Source: JBBRLG01 sp038231495
GTDB taxonomy: Bacteria > Planctomycetota > Planctomycetia > Gemmatales > Gemmataceae
Length of the DNA: 41,077 bases
Direction of reading: 5' to 3'
Assembly: GCA_038231495.1 (NCBI GenBank)
Contig: JBBRLG010000004.1
Span: 1-41,077, forward strand
Shown here: positions 16,142-23,547 of the stretch, in pieces
How positions within the stretch are numbered: the stretch's first letter is position 1
How the letters are laid out: each line of letters starts with the position of its first letter
The notes under the pieces: model-generated
Databases searched by the model: none
What the model saw: only the letters and a program-made list of their open reading frames with translations
Told to the model about the DNA's origin: nothing
Position numbers and translations under genes: made by a program

Positions 16142-16174
16142 GTTGTGCCCCGGCGGTGACAGCCGGGGCACAAC
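16142..16174. terminator. Hairpin between convergent genes
   Basis: A perfect 13-bp stem (16142-16154 and 16162-16174) with a 7-nt loop lies between the ends of the surface-protein gene (+) and hemD (-). It is followed by CTTTGAATT on the plus strand rather than a clean U-tract. Placement suggests a bidirectional terminator. Confidence 0.55.
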
Positions 16175-16199
16175 TTTGAATTCCTTCATGGAAGGCTGT

Positions 16200-17015
16200 T
16201 TAACGTTGTTCCAGCGTGCGCTTGATGTGTTGCACGAGGTTCTTCATGACGAAGCCCTGCTCCGGGCACACGTCCACGCGAACGCCGCGCTCGCGTATGT
16301 GATCCGCCAGCACCGGGCCGACCGCCGCCACGCACGTCTTTTCAAAGCCTGCTTTCAACGTCGCGTCCAGGCCGTGTTTGGACGCGACTTCAAAGAGCCG
16401 GTCCACCTGGGGGGAACTCGTGAACAAGAGCACGTCCACCGTTCCCGCGGCCAGGCGATTTATTAAATCGACAACGCGCCCGGCGTCGGCGTCGGGGGCG
16501 TAGACATACGACAGCACCGTCCGCACCGTCGCGCCGGCCCCTTCGAGAAATTGCACCAGCGCCGGATTGTCCACGCCGTAGAGGGTCACGCCAACGGTTT
16601 GGCCGGCGAGCGCTTCGGACCGCAACGAGGCGATGACCCCTTCGGTCGTCGGCGTTTCGGCAATCTTGCTCGGCGCGAGGCCGAGTTCCTTCATCACGCG
16701 CACCGGCTTCGGCCCGCGTGTAATCGTCCGGGTGCGCCCCAGTGCCGCAATGACTTCTTCCCGAATCCCCTCGCGTTCCGCGAAACCCAGCAGCCGCCGC
16801 AATGCCTCGCCGGTCATCACAATGACGTAGCCGAAACGTCCGGCGATCAAGTCGCGTAGCCAGGCGAGCACGGGAGCGGCGTCCGGCGCGTCGAGGATAC
16901 TGACCAGCGGGCAGCGCAACGCCGTCGCGCCCTCTTTTTCCAGCATTTGGGCCAGTTCTTCCAGCTGGCGGCCTTCGGCCAGGGCCGCGGTGCGGCCTGC
17001 GAGCGGACGGGTCAT
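16200..17015 (-). CDS. hemD: Uroporphyrinogen-III synthase (stand-alone)
   Basis: A 271-residue, two-lobe HemD family protein. It cyclises hydroxymethylbilane to uroporphyrinogen III in the cytoplasm. GRTAALAEGRQLEELAQML at the start, the YVIVMTGEALRRLL strand-helix, TVGVTLYGVDNPALVQFL and DVLLFTSSPQVDRLFEVA in the second half, and VAAVGPVLADHIRERG are family features. Sequence identity in HemD is low, so the call rests on this order of motifs. The ATG at 17015 has GAGGGGC upstream and removes 33 unlikely residues from the longer frame. A second HemD domain occurs in the CobA-HemD fusion at 27675. The formate/nitrite channel gene lies upstream on the same strand, beyond a palindromic repeat. 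Confidence 0.8.
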   Translation of the reverse strand: MTRPLAGRTAALAEGRQLEELAQMLEKEGATALRCPLVSILDAPDAAPVLAWLRDLIAGRFGYVIVMTGEALRRLLGFAEREGIREEVIAALGRTRTITRGPKPVRVMKELGLAPSKIAETPTTEGVIASLRSEALAGQTVGVTLYGVDNPALVQFLEGAGATVRTVLSYVYAPDADAGRVVDLINRLAAGTVDVLLFTSSPQVDRLFEVASKHGLDATLKAGFEKTCVAAVGPVLADHIRERGVRVDVCPEQGFVMKNLVQHIKRTLEQR

Positions 17016-17072
17016 GCGTTGCCCCTCGTAGAATGGGACTGCTGCTACTCCTCTTGATAGGGTAGGAAATCT

Positions 17073-17121
17073 TTGCCGCTTGCGGCTTTGCGGGGGAGAA
17101 CCGCAACGCCGCAAGCGGCAA
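17073..17121. repeat. GCCGCTTGCGGC inverted repeat between FNT channel and hemD
   Basis: 14-nt perfect arms, TTGCCGCTTGCGGC (17073-17086) and its inverse (17108-17121), with a 21-nt loop that itself contains TTTGCGGG/CCGCAA. It starts 23 nt past the stop of the channel gene on the minus strand. Confidence 0.7.
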
Positions 17122-17144
17122 GGACACTTCCAGTTGGATCGACC

Positions 17145-17993
17145 TTACTCGACCTCGGCCAGCGCCGGGATCGGGGCGTGCATGATGCCGTTTCTCTCGA
17201 CTAACGCCGGCTCCTTCTTCCACAGCCTGGCACTGCCCACGAAGTACGCCATGCCCACGAAGACCGCACCGCCGATGATGTTGCCAAACGATGAAAGGGC
17301 GAGGTTATAAGCGTAGCCGGTCCAGGTGATGTTGAAGCCCTCGTGCGGCAACAACAGGCCGAGCATCAGCGTACACATATTGGCGACGCTGTGTTCGTAG
17401 CCGCAGGTGATGAATGTGAACATGCACCACCAGATCATGATGATGCGGGCCGCCTCGTTCTTCATGCGGGCCGACATCCACACGCCCAGGCACACCAGCC
17501 AGTTCGCCAGGATCGCGCGGTACAGCAGCGACTCCCAGCCGTAAGTCATCTTTTTCTGCACCGCGTTCAACACGAACGTCTTGATCGGCTCGGCGTCGAA
17601 CACGCCGGCGCGCACGACCAGCACGGCAATCAAGACGCTACCGGCGAGGTTGCCGATCCACGTCCAACTCCAATTGGCGAGCAGGTCGGTCAACTTCGCC
17701 TTGCGCGTCAGGACGGCCAGGGTCAGTACGAGGTTGCTGCCGGTGAAGAGTTCCGACCCGGCGAAGATGACCATGGTCAGCGCGCCGCCGAAGCAGATGC
17801 CCATAATCAGCGGCACTGCGGGTTTGGCCGTTTCCGACAGCGCGCCGCCGATGCTGAAAATGAGGACGATGGCCGCGGCGACGTACATGCCGGCGAGCAT
17901 CGAGCGCACCAGATGGCCGACGAGCGAGCGGCGTTGCTCCTGCATCTTGGTCACGGCCTGGTCGCTGACGGTGTGGACCGAATCGGTAAACAT
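17145..17993 (-). CDS. Formate/nitrite channel (FNT family)
   Basis: A 282-residue inner-membrane channel with six TM helices, the usual FNT length. GGALTMVIFAGSELFTGSN and ANWLVCLGVWMS are the two FNT signature regions. The central histidine is in GYEHSVANM. FocA-type members carry formate and NirC-type members carry nitrite; the sequence does not settle which. Two tetrapyrrole genes with HemD activity nearby make nitrite plausible (siroheme-dependent nitrite reductase), which is inference. GGGAGA is about 5 nt before the ATG. A palindromic repeat separates it from hemD downstream. Confidence 0.9.
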   Translation of the reverse strand: MFTDSVHTVSDQAVTKMQEQRRSLVGHLVRSMLAGMYVAAAIVLIFSIGGALSETAKPAVPLIMGICFGGALTMVIFAGSELFTGSNLVLTLAVLTRKAKLTDLLANWSWTWIGNLAGSVLIAVLVVRAGVFDAEPIKTFVLNAVQKKMTYGWESLLYRAILANWLVCLGVWMSARMKNEAARIIMIWWCMFTFITCGYEHSVANMCTLMLGLLLPHEGFNITWTGYAYNLALSSFGNIIGGAVFVGMAYFVGSARLWKKEPALVERNGIMHAPIPALAEVE

Positions 17994-18210
17994 GCTTCTC
18001 CCTTGAGTTCAACAGTGCGCGCGACGTGGGCCGGCCAAAAAGGATCGATGAAGGCAAATCGTGTGCCGGGAGACTGGGGTTGAGATGGGGTGTACTTAAC
18101 CGCTTGAGGGGTAAGCGGTTCTGATTGAGAAACTGAAAGGCAGCAGGGATGGGCGGGGTAAAAGTGTCCGGTTTCTGGGCAGAAGGTGCCAGGAAGAGGG
18201 GCAGGGTTGC

Positions 18211-18260
18211 ATTTGCCGCTTGCGGCTGAGCGCCGGCGCGCTCAGCCGCAAGCGGCAAAT
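18211..18260. repeat. GCCGCTTGCGGC inverted repeat after the prenyl synthase stop
   Basis: Perfect 23-nt arms (18211-18233 and 18238-18260) with a 4-nt loop, the longest perfect stem of this family here. It begins one nucleotide after the stop codon of the prenyl synthase gene on the minus strand. The 18000-18210 stretch upstream of the channel gene holds no gene that I can support. Confidence 0.75.
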
Positions 18261-18261
18261 C

Positions 18262-19269
18262 CTAAGTGCTCCGATGAATAACCCGTTCGGTAATCGCCTC
18301 CAGGATCGACCGGCACGGCGACGGCGGCAAGCAGTTCAATTCCCGGCGCGCCCGCACCGCCAATTCCTCCGCGCGCCGCCGGGCGTAGTCGATGCCGTCG
18401 CTCTCCACCAGACAGGGTTTCAGCAACTCGCGCTTGTTGCCCGCCGACGAACGCAGGATTTGCCGCACCCGGTCGGCCAGGCCTTCCGGCCCATGCGCCA
18501 ACAGGCGGATCAACGGCAACGTCATCTTCTGCTGTTCGAGGTCGGTGCCCAGCGATTTGCCGGTCGCCTGCTCCTCGCCGACCAGGTCGAGCACGTCGTC
18601 GGCGATCTGAAACGCCAGGCCGACCCAGCGGCCGAAGCGCGTCAGGCTGGCCACCGTCTCCGCCGACGCCCCGCTGAAGAGCGCGCCCAGCTGGCAACAG
18701 CACGCGATCAATTCGGCCGTCTTGCCGTCGATCACGTCGAAGTATTCTTCCTCGGTCAGGTCGAAGTTGCCGCGCTGCAACCCCTGACACATCTCGCCCT
18801 CGCAGACGCGGTTCGTCGCCGCGCCGATCAGCCGGCAGGCACGCACGTCGTCGAGCGTGCTGGCCAGGTGGAAAGCGTGCGTGAACAGGTAGTCGCCCAT
18901 CAGGACGCTGGTGTGATTGCCCCAGCGCGCGTTGACCGTCGGCACATGCCGGCGGACGGTGGCCTTGTCCAAAACGTCGTCGTGAACGAGCGTCGCGGTG
19001 TGGATCATCTCGACGACCGCGCCGAGCGTGGGGTGGGCCACTGTGACGCGGCCGCAAGCGCGAGCCGTCAAGAGCAGCAGGACGGGCCGCAGCCGCTTGC
19101 CGCGGTAGTGCCGGACGTGGGCGACGACCTCGGCGACGGCGTCGTACCGGCTGCGGAGGACGCGGGCCAGGGTGCGTTCGACCTCTTCCAGGTCGGCGGC
19201 GATCGGCCCGTTGAGGTCCAGCGACGGCGGGGCGGCCACGGGCGCCGTCCTCGGCAGGGTCTGGTTCAT
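18262..19269 (-). CDS. Trans-polyprenyl diphosphate synthase
   Basis: 335 residues of the IspA/IspB/HepT family. It condenses isopentenyl diphosphate with an allylic diphosphate to make a polyprenyl chain, probably for the quinone side chain. The first Asp-rich motif is DDVLD at 97-101 and the second is DDVLD at 224-228. GKRLRPVLLLL at 57-67 and GKTAELIACC at 182-191 are family blocks. The spacing after the first motif (DDVLDKATVRRHVPT) fits long-chain (octa/nona) synthases. GGGAGGAA precedes the ATG by about 9 nt. It lies 100 nt downstream of moaC on the same strand. Confidence 0.92.
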   Translation of the reverse strand: MNQTLPRTAPVAAPPSLDLNGPIAADLEEVERTLARVLRSRYDAVAEVVAHVRHYRGKRLRPVLLLLTARACGRVTVAHPTLGAVVEMIHTATLVHDDVLDKATVRRHVPTVNARWGNHTSVLMGDYLFTHAFHLASTLDDVRACRLIGAATNRVCEGEMCQGLQRGNFDLTEEEYFDVIDGKTAELIACCCQLGALFSGASAETVASLTRFGRWVGLAFQIADDVLDLVGEEQATGKSLGTDLEQQKMTLPLIRLLAHGPEGLADRVRQILRSSAGNKRELLKPCLVESDGIDYARRRAEELAVRARRELNCLPPSPCRSILEAITERVIHRST

Positions 19270-19369
19270 GAATCCGGTTCCTCCCGGCGGACGGCCCGGC
19301 AGGCGTCCCCGACAAGAGGTTTCTGAAGTTTCAATCTTCTTTGAATCCTAACGAGAAGCGGAAACGGAG

Positions 19370-19846
19370 TCAATCATCCCGCCGGAAAGTGCCGCCCCGG
19401 CCGCCGCTCTTCTCTTCCAACCGCACGCGCTCGATGGTCATAACACGATCCACCGCCTTGCACATGTCGTAGACGGTCAGGGCGGCGACACTGACGGCGG
19501 TGAGTGCCTCCATCTCGACGCCCGTACGCCCGAAAACGCGGACGGTGGCGTCGATGCGCAGGAGGTCGTCGGCGGGAAAGGCGAAGTCGAGGCTGGCACT
19601 GGTGATGGGTAGCGGATGGCAGAGGGGAATAAGGTCGCCGGTGCGCTTGGCGGCCATGATGCCGGCGAGCCGGGCGACTTCGAGGACGTCGCCCTTGGCC
19701 AGGCTGCGGTCGCGGATGAGGGCGGCCGTGGCGGGGGCCATGCGCACCAGGGCACTGGCGCGGGCTTCGCGCAAGGTTTCGGGTTTGGCGCTGGTATCGA
19801 CCATGCGGCTGGCGCCGTGTTTGTCGAAGTGGGTCAGTTCGGACAT
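19370..19846 (-). CDS. moaC: Cyclic pyranopterin monophosphate synthase
   Basis: 158 residues, the usual MoaC length. It converts 3',8-cyclo-GTP to cyclic pyranopterin monophosphate in molybdenum cofactor synthesis. LTHFDKHGASRMVD at the start, LIPLCHPLPIT (active-site Cys-His), GVEMEALTAVSVAALTVYDM and CKAVD with the catalytic Lys are all present. The ATG at 19846 is 4 nt past the rhodanese stop, so it is translationally linked to that gene. The long N-terminal extension available in this frame was rejected because it overlaps the rhodanese gene. Other moa genes are not in the window. Confidence 0.93.
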   Translation of the reverse strand: MSELTHFDKHGASRMVDTSAKPETLREARASALVRMAPATAALIRDRSLAKGDVLEVARLAGIMAAKRTGDLIPLCHPLPITSASLDFAFPADDLLRIDATVRVFGRTGVEMEALTAVSVAALTVYDMCKAVDRVMTIERVRLEEKSGGRGGTFRRDD

Positions 19847-19850
19847 GGAA

Positions 19851-20195
19851 TTAGTACCGTGGAACCGTGGGATCGACGTGCAGCGACCAGGCGTCAATCC
19901 CGCCGGCCAGCGAGACGACGTTTGCAAAGCCGATTCGTTCGAGGATGGCCGCGCCGGACAGGCTGCGGACGCCGTGATGACAGTAAACGACGAGCAGCGC
20001 CTCGGCCGGCGGTTGGATTTCGTCGGTCCAGGATGCGAGGTCGTCAAGCGGAAGCAGGATGCTATTCGGCAGCGCGGCGATGTCGTGTTCCCAGGGTTGG
20101 CGCACGTCAACCAGGCAGACCGGTTGCCCGGCGGCGAGATGGACTGCCAGTTGTTGAACGTTGATCTGTCGGACCATGTGCTTGTTCCGTATCAT
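19851..20195 (-). CDS. Single-domain rhodanese-like protein
   Basis: 114 residues, one rhodanese domain of the GlpE/ThiI-tail type. CLVDVRQPWEHDIAALPNS is the CH2A-like start block, and the active-site loop is Cys72 in VVYCHHGVRS. It probably carries persulfide sulfur. The start at 20195 overlaps the upstream stop as ATGA, which suggests translational coupling; an alternative ATG at 20177 gives MVRQINVQQL. MoaC follows by 4 nt, so sulfur supply to molybdopterin synthesis is an attractive but unproven link. Confidence 0.88.
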   Translation of the reverse strand: MIRNKHMVRQINVQQLAVHLAAGQPVCLVDVRQPWEHDIAALPNSILLPLDDLASWTDEIQPPAEALLVVYCHHGVRSLSGAAILERIGFANVVSLAGGIDAWSLHVDPTVPRY

Positions 20196-20809
20196 CCGAC
20201 CTGGCGGATACGCAGGTCCGTGCAGGTTGCCTGGTAGCTGGCTTCCAGGTCAAGGGGCACGGAGAGATCGCCGGCGATCCACAGGGGCAGGGTGGGTAAG
20301 GGATGGCCCAGTGCTAACGATGCCTGCCAGATTTGGAGTTGTTGTGCTGCCTCCTCCCTGCCAACGGCTCGGTAGGACATCGCCGCGAGACCCGCTCTTG
20401 GCGCGGCCGCGCTTGCATCGGCTCCCAAGCGAGACAGAATGGCAGCGTTCAGATCACCCCTTAGATCACCCCATCGCGAGGTGACGGCGTCCACGACGAC
20501 AACGCTGCTGCCCTGTCGCAGATAGCCGATGCACTTGACGGCGAAGGCCTGCCGACACTGGGGACTGTCCATGTTCCGCGGGCCAACAAACTCGATGGTT
20601 GACTTGAGGCGAGGATCGCGGTCGTCGGCGTACACGCGCACCTTGGCGCCATCGGCGGGCAACTCAACGACGAGGGGGAGGGCGTAATAACCGGCCGGCA
20701 AAATAGCCTGGTTGAGCAATCGAGCCATTGCCGCGGCCCAGGCGCCGTGGAAGCTGCGCCAAGGGTGCGTACGGTTCAGCGGCGGGTTGAAGTGGTCCAG
20801 CAACGGCAT
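20192..20809 (-). CDS. DUF4058-like protein of unknown function
   Basis: 205 residues. MPLLDHFNPPL, then WRSFHGAWAAAMARLLNQ, an IEFVGPRNMD strand and FAVKCIGYLRQGSSVVVVDAVT resemble a planctomycete protein group usually labelled DUF4058. In other members, as I recall them, a longer segment separates the N-terminal helix from the IE strand, and Lys follows the SPxN motif; here the segment is short and that Lys is replaced by Met. The fold may be related to PD-(D/E)XK/Uma2 proteins, but this is uncertain. The ATG at 20809 has TGGAGA upstream. The stop overlaps the rhodanese start (ATGA). Confidence 0.6.
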   Translation of the reverse strand: MPLLDHFNPPLNRTHPWRSFHGAWAAAMARLLNQAILPAGYYALPLVVELPADGAKVRVYADDRDPRLKSTIEFVGPRNMDSPQCRQAFAVKCIGYLRQGSSVVVVDAVTSRWGDLRGDLNAAILSRLGADASAAAPRAGLAAMSYRAVGREEAAQQLQIWQASLALGHPLPTLPLWIAGDLSVPLDLEASYQATCTDLRIRQVG

Positions 20810-20938
20810 GCCAGGCTTCTCCAGGTTTTGGCGATTTCCTACAGGGTTTTCGCTCTCCCCCGCGATTATAGTCGCGCCCAATCCGTTGCGTCAGACCAAC
20901 CCGAACCGAAGTCGCGAACGGTCCGCCGCAAGCGACGG

Positions 20939-21637
20939 TCATTGCTCAATCAAGTCGTCCTCTTCGTCCAAAAACTCATCCTCCGAATCGTAGTCGTCCA
21001 ATCCGGGGCCATCGGGACCCCCAATCATAAAGTGAAAGTTGCCCGGCCCACAGGTATTGGTGAGCATCGTCACGATCTTTCGGCAGCGCTCGGGCGTATC
21101 GTTAGGACCGGAGACAAAGAACGGCTTGCCGTCCTTGCCGAACTCGAACGTCGCCTGACTGTCCGCGGCGGCTATGTCGCCGAACACGCGCATCGCCTTG
21201 GTGTAGTCGGCGTGCGGGGACAGGCCCAGGCTCCGGGCGTAGGCAACCGCTTCTTCCAGGTATTTGCGCGCGTCCGCGGGGGGGGCGTCGTGCGAGGGCA
21301 AGTCCCTGAGCATCTTCCGGACGTACTTGTCATCGTAGGACGAGCGACCCAGCACTTCCGCGAAGAAGTCCTTCACGCCCAGGCAATACCGATCCACCAG
21401 GAAGGAGACGACGGCCACCTGGCGGTTGGGAAACTCGCGGCTGAGCGCGATCCAACCAATACCGTCAGATTCAATGCTGTCGCCGATCCAGCAGTTGAGG
21501 ACCGGAAACCTCGCGGCGGCGGTCATGCGCTCGCCCAGGCCGACGTTCTCCTGACGGACCAGCGCGTGTTTCTTCTCTTTTCGCTTAGCGGCCCGGCGTT
21601 CCATCTTCTTCTGCCGCTTTTTGGGGTCCGTGGCCAT
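20939..21637 (-). CDS. Conserved hypothetical protein with acidic tail
   Basis: 232 residues, not recognised as a named family. It starts with a very basic stretch (PKKRQKKMERRAAKRKEKK), continues with a compact alpha/beta core (FPVLNCWIGDSIESDGIGWI, VAVVSFLVDRYCLGVKDFF) and ends in an acidic run of Asp/Glu (DSEDEFLDEEDDLIE). I recall similar proteins in planctomycetes. No signal peptide or TM is seen. GGGAGG is about 5 nt before the ATG. It sits between DUF29 and the DUF4058-like gene, all on one strand with gaps of about 130 nt. Confidence 0.75.
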   Translation of the reverse strand: MATDPKKRQKKMERRAAKRKEKKHALVRQENVGLGERMTAAARFPVLNCWIGDSIESDGIGWIALSREFPNRQVAVVSFLVDRYCLGVKDFFAEVLGRSSYDDKYVRKMLRDLPSHDAPPADARKYLEEAVAYARSLGLSPHADYTKAMRVFGDIAAADSQATFEFGKDGKPFFVSGPNDTPERCRKIVTMLTNTCGPGNFHFMIGGPDGPGLDDYDSEDEFLDEEDDLIEQ

Positions 21638-21761
21638 GGTCGCCTCCCGAATGAAAAAATGAAGGAGAGACTCGTGGTTCTGAAGCAGGCAATTCTCCGG
21701 TCACTTCTTGTTGTTCGCCAGGGGCATCCTGCACCCGTTGCTAGAAGGGGCCATCGAAGTA

Positions 21762-22223
21762 TTAGGCGACTTCACCCACCGGCAAATCGATCGCGAACAA
21801 CTGCTCCACCGTGTAAGGACTAACCGCCGGAAACGAGGCCTTGGGCAAGTCCGTCGCCGAGGCTGCCAATTCGACGGCGTTCTCGTACGCCTCCGCCAGG
21901 ACGGCATCCGCGTGCGCCCGCAGCACGCCGCGACCGGCGAGGTCCACCAATTCCTGACGCTGATTTAACACCGTCGTTCGCCAGCTGCGCGAGCGCTTTT
22001 CCTCCTGAAATTCCCATTTCAACAGGTGAACGAGAAGGACGATGAGGCGGCTTTTGACTTCGCGGCGGTCGCGTTTGGCCATGTCACTGAGATACCCGCT
22101 CAGGTTTTCCAGGTCGAGGTCGGCAAACGCCCGGCGACGGACCAGGGCGGCCATCACTTCCAACCACGCGGTCTCGTCTTCGGTATACAGGGCGGCCAGC
22201 GATTCCGTGGTAGCAGTTGCCAT
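21762..22223 (-). CDS. DUF29 family protein
   Basis: 153 residues. LYTEDETAWLEVMAALVRRR, DLDLENLSGYLSDMAKRDRREVKSRL in outline, and LLKWEFQEEKRSRSWRTT are the hallmarks of DUF29, an all-helical family abundant in cyanobacteria and other bacteria with multiple paralogues per genome. Its function is unknown. AAGGAGA lies about 7 nt before the ATG. No partner gene is evident. Confidence 0.85.
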   Translation of the reverse strand: MATATTESLAALYTEDETAWLEVMAALVRRRAFADLDLENLSGYLSDMAKRDRREVKSRLIVLLVHLLKWEFQEEKRSRSWRTTVLNQRQELVDLAGRGVLRAHADAVLAEAYENAVELAASATDLPKASFPAVSPYTVEQLFAIDLPVGEVA

Positions 22224-22284
22224 GCGCGTCTCCTTTCCTCTACGACATCCTACCGGAAGTGCAGGGAGCAGGGGAACCGGTCTT

Positions 22285-22316
22285 GCCGCTTGCGGCCTTG
22301 CAAAGCCGCAAGCGGC
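22285..22316. repeat. GCCGCTTGCGGC inverted repeat after the trmB stop
   Basis: 12-nt arms GCCGCTTGCGGC (22285-22296) and GCCGCAAGCGGC (22305-22316) with an 8-nt CTTGCAAA spacer. It ends 2 nt from the trmB stop codon on the minus strand. Confidence 0.7.
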
Positions 22317-22318
22317 GG

Positions 22319-22954
22319 TCAGGCGCCCTTCCTATACTTCTGCCGGTAGATCGGCTTGCCCTGCTTGCGGAACTTCCGCTCGAAATTCGTCAGGTAGTCG
22401 AGGTCGTGCGCCGGCGTGCCCGGTTCCGGCGGCGGCACCGCGCGGAAGTCCGGCAGCGCGGCCATTACTTCCGCCATCACGAGCGAATACTCCTGCACGT
22501 CGGTCGCCGCCGACAGCTCGCCGCCGGGACGCAGGCTGCGCAAACACTGTTGCGCGAACTCCGGCGTGAAGACGCGCCGCTTGTGGTGCCGAGTCTTCCA
22601 CCACGGGTCCGGGAAATAGACGTGGACCGTTTGCAGCGACGCCGCCGGTACACAGTCGCGCAGGAACAGCCGCGCGTCGGCACACGCCACGCGGACGTTT
22701 GTCAAAGCGCGCTTAAGCAAACGGGTGGCGGTGTAGAGTTGGTATTTGCGCACGATTTCGACGCCGGCGAAGTTGACCTCGGGGTGGGCCGACGCCGACG
22801 TGACGAGGAACAGGCCCTTGCCGAAGCCGACCTCCAATTCGACGGGCCGGTCGTTGCCGAAGACGGCGGCCCAGTCCAGCGGTGCCGGCGGGTCGGGGAT
22901 TTCGAGCAGACGGGGTGTCAGCGCTTCCAGCGGCAGACGTGGCGTGCGGCGCAA
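22319..22954 (-). CDS. trmB: tRNA (guanine-N7-)-methyltransferase
   Basis: 211 residues. It methylates G46 of tRNA with S-adenosylmethionine. VELEVGFGKGLFLV is the SAM motif I, then FAGVEIVRKY, VHVYFPDPWWKTRHHKRR (the family signature) and a C-terminal TNFERKFRKQGKPIYRQ. The predicted start is TTG at 22954, 5 nt after a GGAGGG Shine-Dalgarno that lies inside the end of the upstream dehydratase gene. The stop of that gene (22956-22958) is one base away, so translation is likely coupled. Confidence 0.9.
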   Translation of the reverse strand: MRRTPRLPLEALTPRLLEIPDPPAPLDWAAVFGNDRPVELEVGFGKGLFLVTSASAHPEVNFAGVEIVRKYQLYTATRLLKRALTNVRVACADARLFLRDCVPAASLQTVHVYFPDPWWKTRHHKRRVFTPEFAQQCLRSLRPGGELSAATDVQEYSLVMAEVMAALPDFRAVPPPEPGTPAHDLDYLTNFERKFRKQGKPIYRQKYRKGA

Positions 22955-22955
22955 C

Positions 22956-23468
22956 TCAACCCTCCTGACCGGGCACCGCCGAGCCTTGCCGGGTCATCGG
23001 CACGCCGATAACGTCCGCCTCGAACACCATCTTGTCCGCGACGAACCCCTGCACGTTGAAGATCGTCTGCCGGCGGTGGATGCGCTTGGCCTTACCGACC
23101 AGCACGAGCCGGTCGCCGGGCCGCACCAGGCCGCGAAAGCGCACTTCTTCCAAACCGCCGAAGCCGATGAAATCGCCCTGCAATAGCCCCTGCGTCACGA
23201 TGTAATACGAACACAATTGCGCCGCCGCCTCGCACATCAGGACGCCGGGCAGGATCGGGTAGCTCGGCATGTGGCCGCGGACCCAGAACTCGTCGTCGCG
23301 CACGTCCTTGTAGCCGACGATCATCTGCGTCTCGGCGTCGCTGTGCAGGATCGCGGTCAGCTGCTCCATCTCGAAGCGCTGCGGGTTGACGGCCCGGATC
23401 GCGGCCTGGTCGGCCAGGACCCGACCGAAGTCGAGCTGCGACAGATCGAAGTGAGGCTCCGGAGGCAT
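22956..23468 (-). CDS. FabZ-like 3-hydroxyacyl-ACP dehydratase
   Basis: A 170-residue hot-dog fold protein. RGHMPSYPILPGVLMCEAAAQL contains the catalytic His66 and the Glu80 helix of the FabZ/FabA class. VRFRGLVRPGDRLVLVGKAKRIHRR is the second conserved block. It should dehydrate (3R)-hydroxyacyl-ACP in fatty acid synthesis, though the His-Met-Pro in place of His-Phe-Pro and the N-terminal 25 residues mark it as a divergent member. The ATG at 23468 has AAGGAG upstream; a longer frame was rejected. It is coupled with trmB downstream. Confidence 0.82.
   Translation of the reverse strand: MPPEPHFDLSQLDFGRVLADQAAIRAVNPQRFEMEQLTAILHSDAETQMIVGYKDVRDDEFWVRGHMPSYPILPGVLMCEAAAQLCSYYIVTQGLLQGDFIGFGGLEEVRFRGLVRPGDRLVLVGKAKRIHRRQTIFNVQGFVADKMVFEADVIGVPMTRQGSAVPGQEG
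22960..22965 (-). promoter_or_regulatory. Ribosome-binding site supporting the trmB TTG start
   Basis: GGAGGG on the minus strand, with 5-nt spacing to the TTG codon. It is embedded in the last codons (Glu-Gly) of the dehydratase gene and is the reason for choosing the TTG start. Confidence 0.65.
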
Positions 23469-23547
23469 GTTCGGCCGCTCCTTCACAGGGGTATCCGGTC
23501 CCGGCCCGTGGTGCGGCCGCGCCGCCCGCACCACTCTACCAGACCGC

